From Acidovorax sp. 69 (GTDB taxonomy: Bacteria > Pseudomonadota > Gammaproteobacteria > Burkholderiales > Burkholderiaceae_C), in the NCBI RefSeq assembly GCF_002797445.1, contig NZ_PGEP01000001.1, forward strand, positions 4,774,501-4,838,500: DNA of 64,000 bases, in the 5' to 3' direction. Positions 8,573-17,778 of this stretch are shown here, in pieces. Below the pieces are notes generated by a model, which saw only the letters and a program-made list of their open reading frames with translations, did no database searches and was not told the DNA's origin. A program made the position numbers and the translations under genes. Every line of letters starts with the position of its first letter. The stretch's first letter is position 1.

Positions 8573-9547
8573 TCAAGCGGACCAGGGCAACTCGCGGGCC
8601 GGGCCCTGGATGACAGGGGCCTGCGCATTGAGGGTTTCACCCGCCAGCACACGCTCGTACATGCGCAGATAGTTGCGGGCCATGCGCTCGGCGCCAAAGT
8701 GCTCTACGACATGCGCATGGCAGGCGCGGGGGTCAAAGTGATTGCTCCGCACGGCCTCGGCCAACACGTGGGCCTCTGTGGACAACACGCCGCAGTGCAC
8801 GGGCACCAACTCGGGCAGCGCGCCATAGGGCGTGGAGAACACCGGGCAACCAAAGTACAGGCTCTCGATCACGGCCAGACCAAAGGGCTCATGCCAGCGC
8901 ACCGGAAAAATCAGCCCCCGGGAGGCATTGAGCAGGCCCGTCTTCTGCGTGCCCCCCACCATGCCGTGGAAGTGAATCTTGCGCGACAGCGTCCAGCGAA
9001 AGCCGCGCTTGAAGTTGATGCGGTTGCCGCCCAGCACGTCCAGCTCCACCCCGGCCAACTTGGCCACGCGGATGGCGCCGCGCACGTTCTTCACCCCCCA
9101 GGCCGCCTTGCCCAGGAAGTGGTAGTGCGAGCGTGGGCGGTCAAAGTCCACGGGGCCATAACCGGCCCAATCCAGCCCGTTGTAGACAAACTCGGTGGAG
9201 CCATAACGCGCCGCGTGGTCGCGCGACAGGAACACCGTGTTGCGCGGCAGCGGCTTGGGCTTGCGGGCGTTGCCGTGCTCGGTCACCAGGTAGGGCTTGG
9301 CCAGCTCGGTACGCGGGTTGAACTGGAAATGCGTGATGTCCACATCGGCCGGGATCTGGCCCTCCCAGGGCTCCTCGGGCCGGATAGGCAACACCTGGCC
9401 GAAATCGCAGGTCGAGCCCTCGGGCACCAGGTAGCTCACGCGGTGGCCCTGCTGCACCAGCGTCTTGCCCAGGTCCCAGATCACACGTTCAGTACCGCCG
9501 TAACCGTAGACGGGGATGGGGGAGTTGTTGACCAGCAGGATGTGCAT
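8573..9547 (-). CDS. Glycosyltransferase (GT4-like, GT-B fold)
   Basis: A 324-residue glycosyltransferase. The N-terminus NNSPIPVYGYGGTERVIWDLGKTLVQQGHRV carries the GGTERV donor/acceptor loop of GT4-type enzymes. The C-terminal half has PVRWHEPFGLAVIESLYFGCPVFSTPYGALPELV, the E-x7-E sugar-nucleotide motif. No signal peptide or membrane helix is seen, so it acts at the cytoplasmic face. It is 12 bp downstream of an O-antigen-ligase-like gene and near a family 2 glycosyltransferase, so a role in LPS core or another surface glycan is inferred. Sugar and acceptor are unknown. Confidence 0.85.
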   Translation of the reverse strand: MHILLVNNSPIPVYGYGGTERVIWDLGKTLVQQGHRVSYLVPEGSTCDFGQVLPIRPEEPWEGQIPADVDITHFQFNPRTELAKPYLVTEHGNARKPKPLPRNTVFLSRDHAARYGSTEFVYNGLDWAGYGPVDFDRPRSHYHFLGKAAWGVKNVRGAIRVAKLAGVELDVLGGNRINFKRGFRWTLSRKIHFHGMVGGTQKTGLLNASRGLIFPVRWHEPFGLAVIESLYFGCPVFSTPYGALPELVPVHCGVLSTEAHVLAEAVRSNHFDPRACHAHVVEHFGAERMARNYLRMYERVLAGETLNAQAPVIQGPARELPWSA

Positions 9548-9559
9548 GGCAGAAGTCCT

Positions 9560-10843
9560 TCAGGAAATGGCAGCGGCCCGCGCAGGCGCCTGCAGCCGCA
9601 GGCGCTCGCGGCCTTGCAACATGGCCAGTACCAACATGCCCATGAACAGGTAGAACATGGTGCCGCTGTTGTGCCCCAAAAACACCTGGGTGGTGCCAAA
9701 GCCCATGTAGGACACCGGCAGCAGCACCCCGATCATGCGCAGGCACAGCCCCTGTGGGTCCAGCACACCCGCATCGCCGGGGAACACGCGGCGGCGCGTG
9801 GGCCAGAACAGCACCAACGGCACGCCGTAGAACAGCAGCAACACCACCACGCCGGGGATCCCGCGCTTGGCAAAGATGTCCAGCGCCTCGTTGTGGGCGT
9901 GGCTGAACTGCAAAACAATCGGGTGGGCCTCGCCGGCAGCCACCCGCCGCTGCTTCTCGGCCTCGTACCCGTAGCGGCCCCAGCCGGTCCAAGGCCGGTC
10001 CAGGCCCATGCGCCAGGCAAGGCCCCAATGCGCCAGGCGCTGGCCCACCGAGCTGGCGGCGTCACCCCGCGACTCGTACTGCGTGATCTCCTGCCGCGCC
10101 TCGTCCACCCGCAAGCGCACCTCGTTGGCCTTGAAGGCCATCAGCCCGGCCGCACCCGCTACGACCAACACGGCGCCCACGATGGCCAGCTTGCGCTGGC
10201 CACACCGGGCCTGCAACCAGGCGCACAACAGCAGCGCCAGCGGCAGCACCACCCAGCCCCCGCGCGACTCGGACAGCAGTGATCCCTCCAGGCCGAGCAG
10301 AATGCATGCCGCCCAGCCCACACGTTGCCAGGGCTTCCAGCGGTCCCACAGCACCAGCAGCGCGACCGAGCACATCAGCCCCAGCAACAGGCTGAGCCCA
10401 CCGTACTGGATGGCGTTGGTAAAACCATTGGCCCGCGGCAGGTGCAGCACCATCGCCTGGTACATGCCGATCAGACCCGCACCGCAAGCACCCACGGCGA
10501 TGCCGGCCCAGAGCCAGGGCACCTGCGGGGGATAGGCCAGCACATACAACAGGCACGGCAGCGCCAGCAGGTACTTGGCGGGCCGGTCCAGGTTGGACCA
10601 GCTGCCCTGGGCCGGGTCAAAGTCGAGGGCCCAGACCGTGCCCATCGCTACGATGGAGGCCAAAAGCAGCCAGGCATCACGCCCCGGCGGGCGCCGCAAC
10701 CACACCCCGGCGGTGGCCAGGCTGCACAGCAACAGCACCACTGCGCCCCACGAATAGCCCGAGCGCACCCACAGTGCCAGGCCCGGCACCATGAAGGCCG
10801 CTACGCCCGACAGGCGCACGAAAAGATCGTCAGTTTTGTTCAA
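9560..10843 (-). CDS. O-antigen ligase-like (Wzy_C) membrane protein
   Basis: A 427-residue polytopic protein with about ten helices. The large loop before the final helices contains SVGQRLAHWGLAWRM...GWGRYGYE...FSHAHNEALDIFAKRGIPGV; the H-x-H/N-E arrangement is typical of the Wzy_C superfamily (O-antigen ligase WaaL, polymerases and related). The proposed start is TTG at 10843, whose TTGA overlaps the TGA of the upstream glycosyltransferase by four bases, the usual translational-coupling arrangement. Frame similarity ends there, although the frame runs on further upstream inside the neighbouring gene. Ligase and polymerase functions cannot be separated from sequence alone. Confidence 0.85.
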   Translation of the reverse strand: MNKTDDLFVRLSGVAAFMVPGLALWVRSGYSWGAVVLLLCSLATAGVWLRRPPGRDAWLLLASIVAMGTVWALDFDPAQGSWSNLDRPAKYLLALPCLLYVLAYPPQVPWLWAGIAVGACGAGLIGMYQAMVLHLPRANGFTNAIQYGGLSLLLGLMCSVALLVLWDRWKPWQRVGWAACILLGLEGSLLSESRGGWVVLPLALLLCAWLQARCGQRKLAIVGAVLVVAGAAGLMAFKANEVRLRVDEARQEITQYESRGDAASSVGQRLAHWGLAWRMGLDRPWTGWGRYGYEAEKQRRVAAGEAHPIVLQFSHAHNEALDIFAKRGIPGVVVLLLFYGVPLVLFWPTRRRVFPGDAGVLDPQGLCLRMIGVLLPVSYMGFGTTQVFLGHNSGTMFYLFMGMLVLAMLQGRERLRLQAPARAAAIS

Positions 10844-11655
10844 CGGCGTACGCTCTCGCTCAGTTGCTGTTGGTCGTATTCCAGGGCGGCGTAACGGAAA
10901 AACGCCTCCAGCGCCACAAACAGGCAATACAGAAATCCCGCCCCGCCACACAGAAACCCCAGGCGAAACACATACAGGCGCAGGAACATGCTGGTGCCCG
11001 AAGCCAGGCCCCGCACGACTCCGCCCTTTTTGCCCGCCGCCGCCCGCTTGGCAGCCCCGAGCATCGCGTACTGCGTGAGCTTTTCCAGGCTGCCGCGCAC
11101 CGTGGTGCGCGAGTAGTGCAGCAGCCGCGCCTGGATCAGGCGGCGCGGCACTGCGCCACCGTCCGGCAGTGGCAACAGTTCGGCCTGCTCGTGCACCACC
11201 CCGGTGAACTCCCGGACCATGGCCCGCACGAACAGGCGCTCGATCTGCGACTGGGAGCGGAAATACCTGAGTTCATGCCCATAGGCCACCATGCGCCAGC
11301 GGATGGTCCATACCGCCTGCTCGCCCGAGCGCACGATGGCCTGCAACTCCTGTGCAAAGGCCGGTGTCATCACCTCGTCGGCGTCGAGAAAGAAGACGTA
11401 GTCGCCCTGTGAATGCGCCAGCAGGCGGTTGCGCTGCACGGCAAAACCCTGCCAGTCGGGGTAGCTGTGCACCTCGGCGCCCAGGCGCGTGGCAATGGCC
11501 ACGGTGTCATCCGTGCTACCGCTGTCCACCACCAGCAGCTGGTCGGCAAATGCCGCGCTTGTCAGGCAGGCTTCAATGCGGTGCGCCTCGTTGTGGGTCA
11601 GCACCGCAACGGTCAATGTGGGCGGCACCGCAGCGCCGCCAGAACTGCGCATCAT
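10840..11655 (-). CDS. Family 2 glycosyltransferase, LPS core (WaaE-like)
   Basis: A 271-residue GT-A enzyme. The N-terminal LTVAVLTHNEAHRIEACLTSAAFADQLLVVDSGSTDDTVAIA is the family 2 nucleotide-sugar site, followed by the metal-binding DADE (VFFLDADEVMTP). The layout matches the WaaE/KdtX-type core beta-1,4-glucosyltransferases, with a C-terminal hydrophobic stretch (LGFLCGGAGFLYCLFVALEAFF) that may anchor it to the inner membrane. The start is placed at the MM pair because the 24 upstream codons look like spill-over of a repeat-rich intergenic region. It is translationally coupled to the O-antigen-ligase-like gene downstream. Confidence 0.85.
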   Translation of the reverse strand: MMRSSGGAAVPPTLTVAVLTHNEAHRIEACLTSAAFADQLLVVDSGSTDDTVAIATRLGAEVHSYPDWQGFAVQRNRLLAHSQGDYVFFLDADEVMTPAFAQELQAIVRSGEQAVWTIRWRMVAYGHELRYFRSQSQIERLFVRAMVREFTGVVHEQAELLPLPDGGAVPRRLIQARLLHYSRTTVRGSLEKLTQYAMLGAAKRAAAGKKGGVVRGLASGTSMFLRLYVFRLGFLCGGAGFLYCLFVALEAFFRYAALEYDQQQLSESVRR

Positions 11656-11745
11656 CAGGCGACGACCGTCCAGCTGGAGGCCTGCAGTAAACCGTCGCCA
11701 AGGCGCGGCCCCAGCGAGGGACGCCAAGCAAGGCCAGCCCCGCAG

Positions 11746-11804
11746 CGAGGGCGTTGTCCCCCTTCAGGGGGAAGGCGCCGCAGGCGCCTGAGGGGGTGCT
11801 TCAT
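11746..11804 (-). repeat. GC-rich dispersed repeat, family B
   Basis: On the minus strand: CACCCCCTCAGGCGCC, then CCTTCCCCCTGAAGGGGGAC. This is the same layout (C-run, CTGAG or CTCAG, GC-rich inverted core, CCCCC..GGGGG palindrome) as the copies near 26.1, 43.8 and 45.0 kb. It separates the zinc-protein gene from the glycosyltransferase operon. Confidence 0.7.
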
Positions 11805-11808
11805 TCGT

Positions 11809-12021
11809 TCAGTGACCAGCGTGTACGTGCTCGCCCGCCTTCAGGCGGTACACCGTGCCGCAGTACGGGCACTTGGCTTCGCCGGTGCGGGCCACGTCCA
11901 GGTACACCTTGGGGTGGCTGTTCCAGATCTTCATATCGGCCTTGGGGCTGGGACAGAAAACACCCCCCTGTGCATTCAGGTCCTTGGCCAGGAGTTCTAC
12001 GGAAGCTTGCGACATATTCAT
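11809..12021 (-). CDS. Small zf-CHCC zinc protein
   Basis: A 70-residue protein with the zf-CHCC pattern: C23 (VFCPSP), H36 (NSHPKVYLDV), C51 and C54 (CPYCGTVYRL). The family is related to the mitochondrial complex I accessory subunit NDUFS6; bacterial members are small, conserved and mostly uncharacterised. The ATG overlaps the ilvE stop by one base (TGATG), so translation is coupled to ilvE. A second ATG two codons in is an alternative start. The C-terminus is His-rich (EHVHAGH). Confidence 0.85.
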   Translation of the reverse strand: MNMSQASVELLAKDLNAQGGVFCPSPKADMKIWNSHPKVYLDVARTGEAKCPYCGTVYRLKAGEHVHAGH

Positions 12022-12959
12022 CAGACCTTGGTGAGCCAGTGGGCGTAGTTGGAGTTGCGGCCGTTGACGATGTCGAAGAAGGCGCTTTGGATTTTTTCGG
12101 TGATCGGGCCGCGTGAGCCAGCGCCGATTTCGATGCGGTCGAGTTCGCGGATGGGCGTGACTTCAGCCGCTGTGCCGGTGAAGAAGGCCTCGTCAGCGAT
12201 GTACACCTCGTCGCGCGTGATGCGCTTTTGCACAATTTCCAGGCCCAGGTCCTTGGCGATGTGGAACACGGTGTTGCGGGTGATGCCGTTCAGCGCGCCG
12301 GCAGACAGGTCGGGCGTGTAGATCACGCCCTTCTTGATCACGAAGATGTTCTCGCCCGCGCCTTCGGACACAAAGCCCGAGCTGTCAAGCAACAGGGCTT
12401 CGTCGTAACCGTCGTCCAGCGCTTCCATGTTGGCCAGGATGGAGTTGGTGTAGTTGCTCACCGCCTTGGCCTGCGTCATGGTGATGTTGACGTGGTGGCG
12501 CGTGTAGCTGCTGGTCTTGACGCGGATGCCGCGCTTCATGCCTTCTTCGCCCAGGTAGGCGCCCCAGGCCCAGGCCGCCACCATCAGGTGGATCTGGTTG
12601 CCCCGGGGCGAGACACCCAGCTTTTGCGAGCCGATCCATGTCAATGGGCGCAGATAGCACGATTCGAGCTTGTTTTCACGCACCACAGCCTTCTGGGCCT
12701 CGTTCACTTCTTCCTTGGTGAACGGAATCTGCATGCGCAGGATCTTGGCGCTGTTGAACAGGCGCTCGGTGTGTTCTTCGAGGCGGAAGATGGCCGTGCC
12801 GTCGGCCGTGTTGTAGGCACGCACGCCTTCGAAGGCGCCGCAGCCGTAGTGCAGGGTGTGGGTCAGCACATGGATCTTGGCGTCGCGCCAATCCACCATC
12901 TGGCCGTCCATCCAGATCTTGCCATCACGATCGGCCATCGAGGGAACTACGGGGCTCAT
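12021..12959 (-). CDS. ilvE: Branched-chain amino acid aminotransferase
   Basis: A 312-residue class IV PLP enzyme that interconverts Leu/Ile/Val and their 2-oxo acids, the last step of branched-chain synthesis. The Schiff-base lysine is in QAKAVSNYTNS (K165 by my count). The FEGVRAY substrate loop near residue 43, the downstream SEGAGENIFVIK motif and GALNGITRNTV are diagnostic and separate it from D-amino acid transaminases. Length matches the ~308-residue E. coli enzyme. It is followed by a translationally coupled zinc protein, a pairing I infer is an operon. The upstream gap (12960-13076) faces an unknown membrane protein on the same strand. Confidence 0.95.
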   Translation of the reverse strand: MSPVVPSMADRDGKIWMDGQMVDWRDAKIHVLTHTLHYGCGAFEGVRAYNTADGTAIFRLEEHTERLFNSAKILRMQIPFTKEEVNEAQKAVVRENKLESCYLRPLTWIGSQKLGVSPRGNQIHLMVAAWAWGAYLGEEGMKRGIRVKTSSYTRHHVNITMTQAKAVSNYTNSILANMEALDDGYDEALLLDSSGFVSEGAGENIFVIKKGVIYTPDLSAGALNGITRNTVFHIAKDLGLEIVQKRITRDEVYIADEAFFTGTAAEVTPIRELDRIEIGAGSRGPITEKIQSAFFDIVNGRNSNYAHWLTKV

Positions 12960-13076
12960 GGGAATCCTTTGGTTGCTGTGGGTCGCAAAACAGGGATTTT
13001 ACGGGGCTGCAGCCCGCCCGGAATCTGGGACCACAGAGTGCAGTGCAGCAAATCGCCCCGCAGGGGCCCAGGGATC

Positions 13077-13493
13077 TCAGTCCTGGGCGGCGGAGGCGCC
13101 ATCGTCCTCGGGGCGCTCCAGCGTCCACTTCACCAGCTTGCCGTGGCGGAACTCACAGGTCACATGCGAGCGGGTTCCATCCGTCCAGCGGTACACCTCT
13201 GGGTCTGCACCCTCTGCCGATTGCAGCTCGCCCAGCGCCTGCGTCATCGCCACGACATGCATCAGGTTGACGCCCTCAGAGAGCCGCGCATTGAGCATGA
13301 CCGCACTGCCTACATAGCCGATGGGGCGCTTGGCGGCCTTCTTCATCACGTTCACCAGCCGCGTGAAGTGCAGCAGCGCCCACATGACCAAGCCGCCGAC
13401 GACCGCCGCCACGCCGGCCCAACCATAGGCATAAAAACCAAACCCGATCAGGGCGACACCGCCCAGGGGCACCAAAATATTGCGCAAATTCAT
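13077..13493 (-). CDS. Uncharacterised small membrane protein
   Basis: A 138-residue protein I do not recognise. Residues ~8-22 and ~26-45 form two hydrophobic helices (ILVPLGGVALIGFGFYAYG and WAGVAAVVGGLVMWALLHF). The remainder is soluble and mixed-charge, containing YVGSAVMLNARLSEGVNLMHVV and a C-terminal part RWTDGTRSHVTCEFRHGKLVKWTLERPED that looks like a small beta domain. The topology suggests a membrane-anchored cytoplasmic domain. It lies between radA and ilvE on the same strand, with 47 bp to the radA end, so co-transcription is possible. No functional assignment is justified. Confidence 0.75.
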   Translation of the reverse strand: MNLRNILVPLGGVALIGFGFYAYGWAGVAAVVGGLVMWALLHFTRLVNVMKKAAKRPIGYVGSAVMLNARLSEGVNLMHVVAMTQALGELQSAEGADPEVYRWTDGTRSHVTCEFRHGKLVKWTLERPEDDGASAAQD

Positions 13494-13540
13494 GGGTCGA
13501 TTGTCTTACGGCCGCGCACCCATGGCGCTGTGGGCATTGC

Positions 13541-14917
<1,377 letters not shown>

Positions 14918-15021
14918 GGTGGGTGTTGGTGGGCGGACCCCAAAGCGGGGCAGCCGACTATAGCGGCCGTGTCCACACGGGCCAGCAACAGCCCGTACGA
15001 TGGCGGGCTTGGCAATGCCGC

Positions 15022-15864
15022 ATGGAGTTCAGATTGCAGACACCCATCAACCCTTTCAAACAGGCCATGGCCCAGGGCCAGGCGCAATTGGGCCTATGGC
15101 TTGGTTTGGCCGACGCCTACAGCGCAGAAATCCTTGCAGGCACCGGCTACGACTGGCTGCTGGTCGATGGCGAACATGCGCCCAATGATGTGCGCTCCAT
15201 CCTGCACCAGCTGCAGGCCATTGCCAGCGCGGCCAGCGCCTTGCCGGCCGGTGTGCGCCCGCCCCACCCGATTGCACGCGTGCCCGTGGGCGACACCGCA
15301 CTCATCAAACAGTACCTGGACATTGGCGCGCAAACCCTGCTGGTGCCCATGGTAGACACCGCCGAGCAGGCGCAGCAACTGGTGCGCGCCACCCGTTACG
15401 CGCCCGAGGGCGTGCGCGGCATGGGCAGTGCGCTGGCACGCTCGTCGCGCTGGCAGGCGTACCCCGAGTATGTGCACGAGGCCAACCAGCAGGTCTGCCT
15501 GTTGGTGCAGGCCGAAACGGTGGAGGCCATGGCCCACCTCGATGCCATTGCGGCCACCCCCGGCGTCGACGGCGTGTTCATTGGCCCGGCCGATCTGTCC
15601 GCGTCCATGGGCCACCCCGGCAACCCGGGGCATCCCGATGTGCAGGCCGCCATCCACGATGGCATTGCCTGCATCCTGCGCGCTGGCAAGGCGCCGGGCA
15701 TCTTGGCCACCACCGAATCGCAGGCGAAGCAGTGGCTGGCAGCGGGCGCGCTGTTTGTGGCGGTAGGGGTGGACACCATGCTGCTGGCCGCCGCTGCGCA
15801 GGAGTTGCTGGCGCGCTTTCGCACCGGCGCGGTGAGCGCACCCACGCGGCCTGCGGGCTACTGA
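15022..15864 (+). CDS. HpcH/HpaI family aldolase (4-hydroxy-2-oxoheptanedioate aldolase-like)
   Basis: A 280-residue class II pyruvate aldolase. Typical features are [28 protein letters not shown] near the start, the conserved Arg in IARVPVGD, the metal-binding Glu in [11 protein letters not shown], and the phosphate/pyruvate loop [25 protein letters not shown]. In the homoprotocatechuate pathway this enzyme splits 4-hydroxy-2-oxoheptanedioate into pyruvate and succinate semialdehyde; close paralogues act on other 2-keto-3-deoxy acids. No hpa pathway genes are near, so the substrate is open. The start ATG lacks a strong ribosome-binding site. The gene heads a likely operon with the reductase and GST genes that follow. 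Confidence 0.87.
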   Translation: MEFRLQTPINPFKQAMAQGQAQLGLWLGLADAYSAEILAGTGYDWLLVDGEHAPNDVRSILHQLQAIASAASALPAGVRPPHPIARVPVGDTALIKQYLDIGAQTLLVPMVDTAEQAQQLVRATRYAPEGVRGMGSALARSSRWQAYPEYVHEANQQVCLLVQAETVEAMAHLDAIAATPGVDGVFIGPADLSASMGHPGNPGHPDVQAAIHDGIACILRAGKAPGILATTESQAKQWLAAGALFVAVGVDTMLLAAAAQELLARFRTGAVSAPTRPAGY

Positions 15865-15930
15865 GAACCGCAAGAAGCCACGCGCAGCATTCAGAACCAC
15901 ATTCAACTGGAAGACAAAGGCTCTACAACC

Positions 15931-16908
15931 ATGAAAGCATGTATTTACGGCGCAGGCGCCATCGGCGGCTGGATTGCCGTGGCACTGGCCCAGGCGGGCC
16001 AAACGGTCAGCATGGTGGCGCGGGGCGACACACTGCGCGCCCTGCAAACCAACGGGCTGCGCATGCGGTGCGCCGATGGCACGCTGGCGCAAGTGGCGGT
16101 GGCGGCCCATGACGACCCGGCAGCACTGGGCGTGCAAGACCTGGTCGTGGTCGCGGTGAAGGCGCCGGGCCTGCCCGACGTGGCACGCGCCATGGCACCG
16201 CTGATCGGGCCGGACACCATCGTGCTGACGGCCATGAACGGCGTGCCGTGGTGGTTCCTCGATGGGTTTGGCGGCGCCGCCCAAGGCCATGCCCTCGAAT
16301 CCGTGGACGCGGGGGGTGTGATTGCCCAAGCCATTCCTGCGCGCAGCGTGGTGGGCAGCGTGGTGCACACCAGCTGCTCGCTCGAATCCCCGGGCTTTGT
16401 GCGCCAGCACTTCGGCAACCGGCTCATCATGGGCGAGCCCGATGGCAGCCGCAGCGAGCGACTGCAGGCGCTGGCCGACACGCTGCAGCGCGGCGGCATC
16501 GACGTGGAAGTCTCCACGCACATTCAAAAAGACATCTGGTTCAAGCTGTGGGGCAACCTGACCGTCAACCCCATCAGCGCACTCACCGGCGCCACCACCG
16601 ACCGCATCCTGGACGACGACCTGGTGCGCGGCTTTGTCAGCGCCGTGATGCTCGAAGCCAAGGCCATCGGTGAAAAGCTGGGCGTGCCGATTGACCAGCA
16701 GCCCGAAGACCGCCACGCCGTCACACGCAAACTGGGCGCGTTCAAAACCTCGATGCTGCAGGACGTAGAGGCGAACAAGCCCCTGGAGATCGACGCGCTG
16801 GTGGGCGCCGTGCGCGAACTGGGCCAGATCACCCACACACCCACGCCGCACACCGATGCGCTGCTGGGCCTGGTGCGGCTGATGGCGCGCACACGCAGTC
16901 TGTACTGA
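15931..16908 (+). CDS. 2-dehydropantoate 2-reductase family protein
   Basis: A 325-residue NADPH-dependent ketopantoate-reductase-type enzyme. It opens with the Rossmann motif YGAGAIGGWIA and carries the catalytic region KDIWFKLWGNLTVNPISALTGATT, matching the E. coli PanE lysine segment. The C-terminal helical domain ends in TPHTDALLGLVRL, also typical. PanE makes pantoate for CoA, but Burkholderiales encode several paralogues. The position between an HpaI-like aldolase and a glutathione S-transferase suggests a catabolic 2-oxo acid reductase instead. Which applies cannot be decided from sequence. Confidence 0.86.
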   Translation: MKACIYGAGAIGGWIAVALAQAGQTVSMVARGDTLRALQTNGLRMRCADGTLAQVAVAAHDDPAALGVQDLVVVAVKAPGLPDVARAMAPLIGPDTIVLTAMNGVPWWFLDGFGGAAQGHALESVDAGGVIAQAIPARSVVGSVVHTSCSLESPGFVRQHFGNRLIMGEPDGSRSERLQALADTLQRGGIDVEVSTHIQKDIWFKLWGNLTVNPISALTGATTDRILDDDLVRGFVSAVMLEAKAIGEKLGVPIDQQPEDRHAVTRKLGAFKTSMLQDVEANKPLEIDALVGAVRELGQITHTPTPHTDALLGLVRLMARTRSLY

Positions 16909-16910
16909 CA

Positions 16911-16976
16911 AATTTCAAGCCAAATTGGCCTGCGGCGCTTATACATAGAGCACCAACAGCTACTCAATTTATAGCA
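16911..16976. repeat. Dispersed palindromic repeat, family A, copy 4
   Basis: Degenerate copy: GGCGCTTATACATAGAGCACC, then CAACAGCTACTCAATTTATAGC. It fills nearly the whole gap between the reductase and GST genes and starts immediately after the reductase stop. Confidence 0.65.
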
Positions 16977-16984
16977 AACTACCC

Positions 16985-17599
16985 ATGACCAACCTCACTC
17001 TTTACTACACCCCCGGCACCTGCGCGCAGGCCGTTCGCATCGCCCTGGAAGAGGCCGGCGCCCCTTATGAACTGGTGCGTGTGGACTTTGCCGCTGCCCA
17101 GCAGCGCACGCCCGAGTACCTGGCCATCAACCCCAAAGGCCGCGTGCCCGCGCTGGCCACGCCGCACGGCACCTTGACCGAAACACCCGCGCTGCTGGCC
17201 TACGTGGCGCAGAGCTTTCCCGCGGCGCGCCTGGCGCCTGCGGATGCCCATGGATTTGCGCGTTTGCAGGAGTTTCACAGCTACCTCGCCTCCACCGTGC
17301 ACATCGCCCATGCCCACCGCCCCCGTGCCAGCCGCTGGGCCGAAGAGCCCGAGGCCCAGGCCGCCATCCAGCGCAAAGTGCCGCAGAACATGACGGAGTG
17401 CTTCAACCTCATCGAAAGCCACTACCTCGGCGATGGCCCCTGGGTGATGGGCGAGCAGTACACGGTGGCCGACGGGTACCTGTTCACCATTGGCACCTGG
17501 CTCAAAAGCGATGGTGTGGACATTGCCCAGTTCCCCAAGGTGTTGGCACACACCCAGCGCATGCTTCAGCGCCCGGCCGTGCAGCGCGCGCTGGCCTGA
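16985..17599 (+). CDS. Glutathione S-transferase family protein
   Basis: A 204-residue GST. The N-terminal thioredoxin-like domain begins LTLYYTPGTCAQAVRIALEEAGAPYELVRVDF; the TPGTC position is the usual beta-class active-site region (Ser/Cys). The cis-Pro segment is KGRVPALATPHGTLTETPALLAYVAQ. An all-helical C-terminal domain contains the conserved YTVADGYLFTIGTW (N-capping box). Function may be detoxification, or ring isomerisation if it belongs to the preceding aldolase/reductase genes. A clear terminator follows about 20 bp after the stop. Confidence 0.9.
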   Translation: MTNLTLYYTPGTCAQAVRIALEEAGAPYELVRVDFAAAQQRTPEYLAINPKGRVPALATPHGTLTETPALLAYVAQSFPAARLAPADAHGFARLQEFHSYLASTVHIAHAHRPRASRWAEEPEAQAAIQRKVPQNMTECFNLIESHYLGDGPWVMGEQYTVADGYLFTIGTWLKSDGVDIAQFPKVLAHTQRMLQRPAVQRALA

Positions 17600-17619
17600 C
17601 GCACGCGCGGCACCAATAG

Positions 17620-17651
17620 AAAAAGCCCCGCACATGGGTTGCGGGGCTTTT
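17620..17651. terminator. Bidirectional rho-independent terminator
   Basis: AAAAAGCCCCGC, loop ACATGGGTT, GCGGGGCTTTT: a strong 9-10 bp G+C stem with A- and T-runs on the two sides. It serves the GST gene on the plus strand and plausibly the binding-protein gene on the minus strand. Confidence 0.92.
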
Positions 17652-17702
17652 CAGCGTCTGGTCGGGCGCCTCACCGTCAACCGCCCACCCACCGATCACG
17701 CC

Positions 17703-17740
17703 GAGCCTGTCGAAGCGCAGCGCAGCGCAGCGACAGGCTC
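17703..17740. repeat. Perfect 10-bp inverted repeat around a GCAGC microsatellite
   Basis: GAGCCTGTCG (17703-17712) and CGACAGGCTC (17731-17740) flank GCAGCGCAGCGCAGC. The right side continues AGCCCAAACGGG. This resembles a short dispersed element common in Burkholderiales and Xanthomonadales genomes (recalled, not searched). Only one copy lies in this window. Confidence 0.65.
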
Positions 17741-17778
17741 AGCCCAAACGGGTGGGAGCGCAGAGCGCCATCCAGCAC

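Noticed and set aside
15094..16911. 605-codon minus-strand frame covering aldolase and reductase genes
   Set aside because: Spans two plus-strand genes and the gap between them, no homologous motif, shadow.
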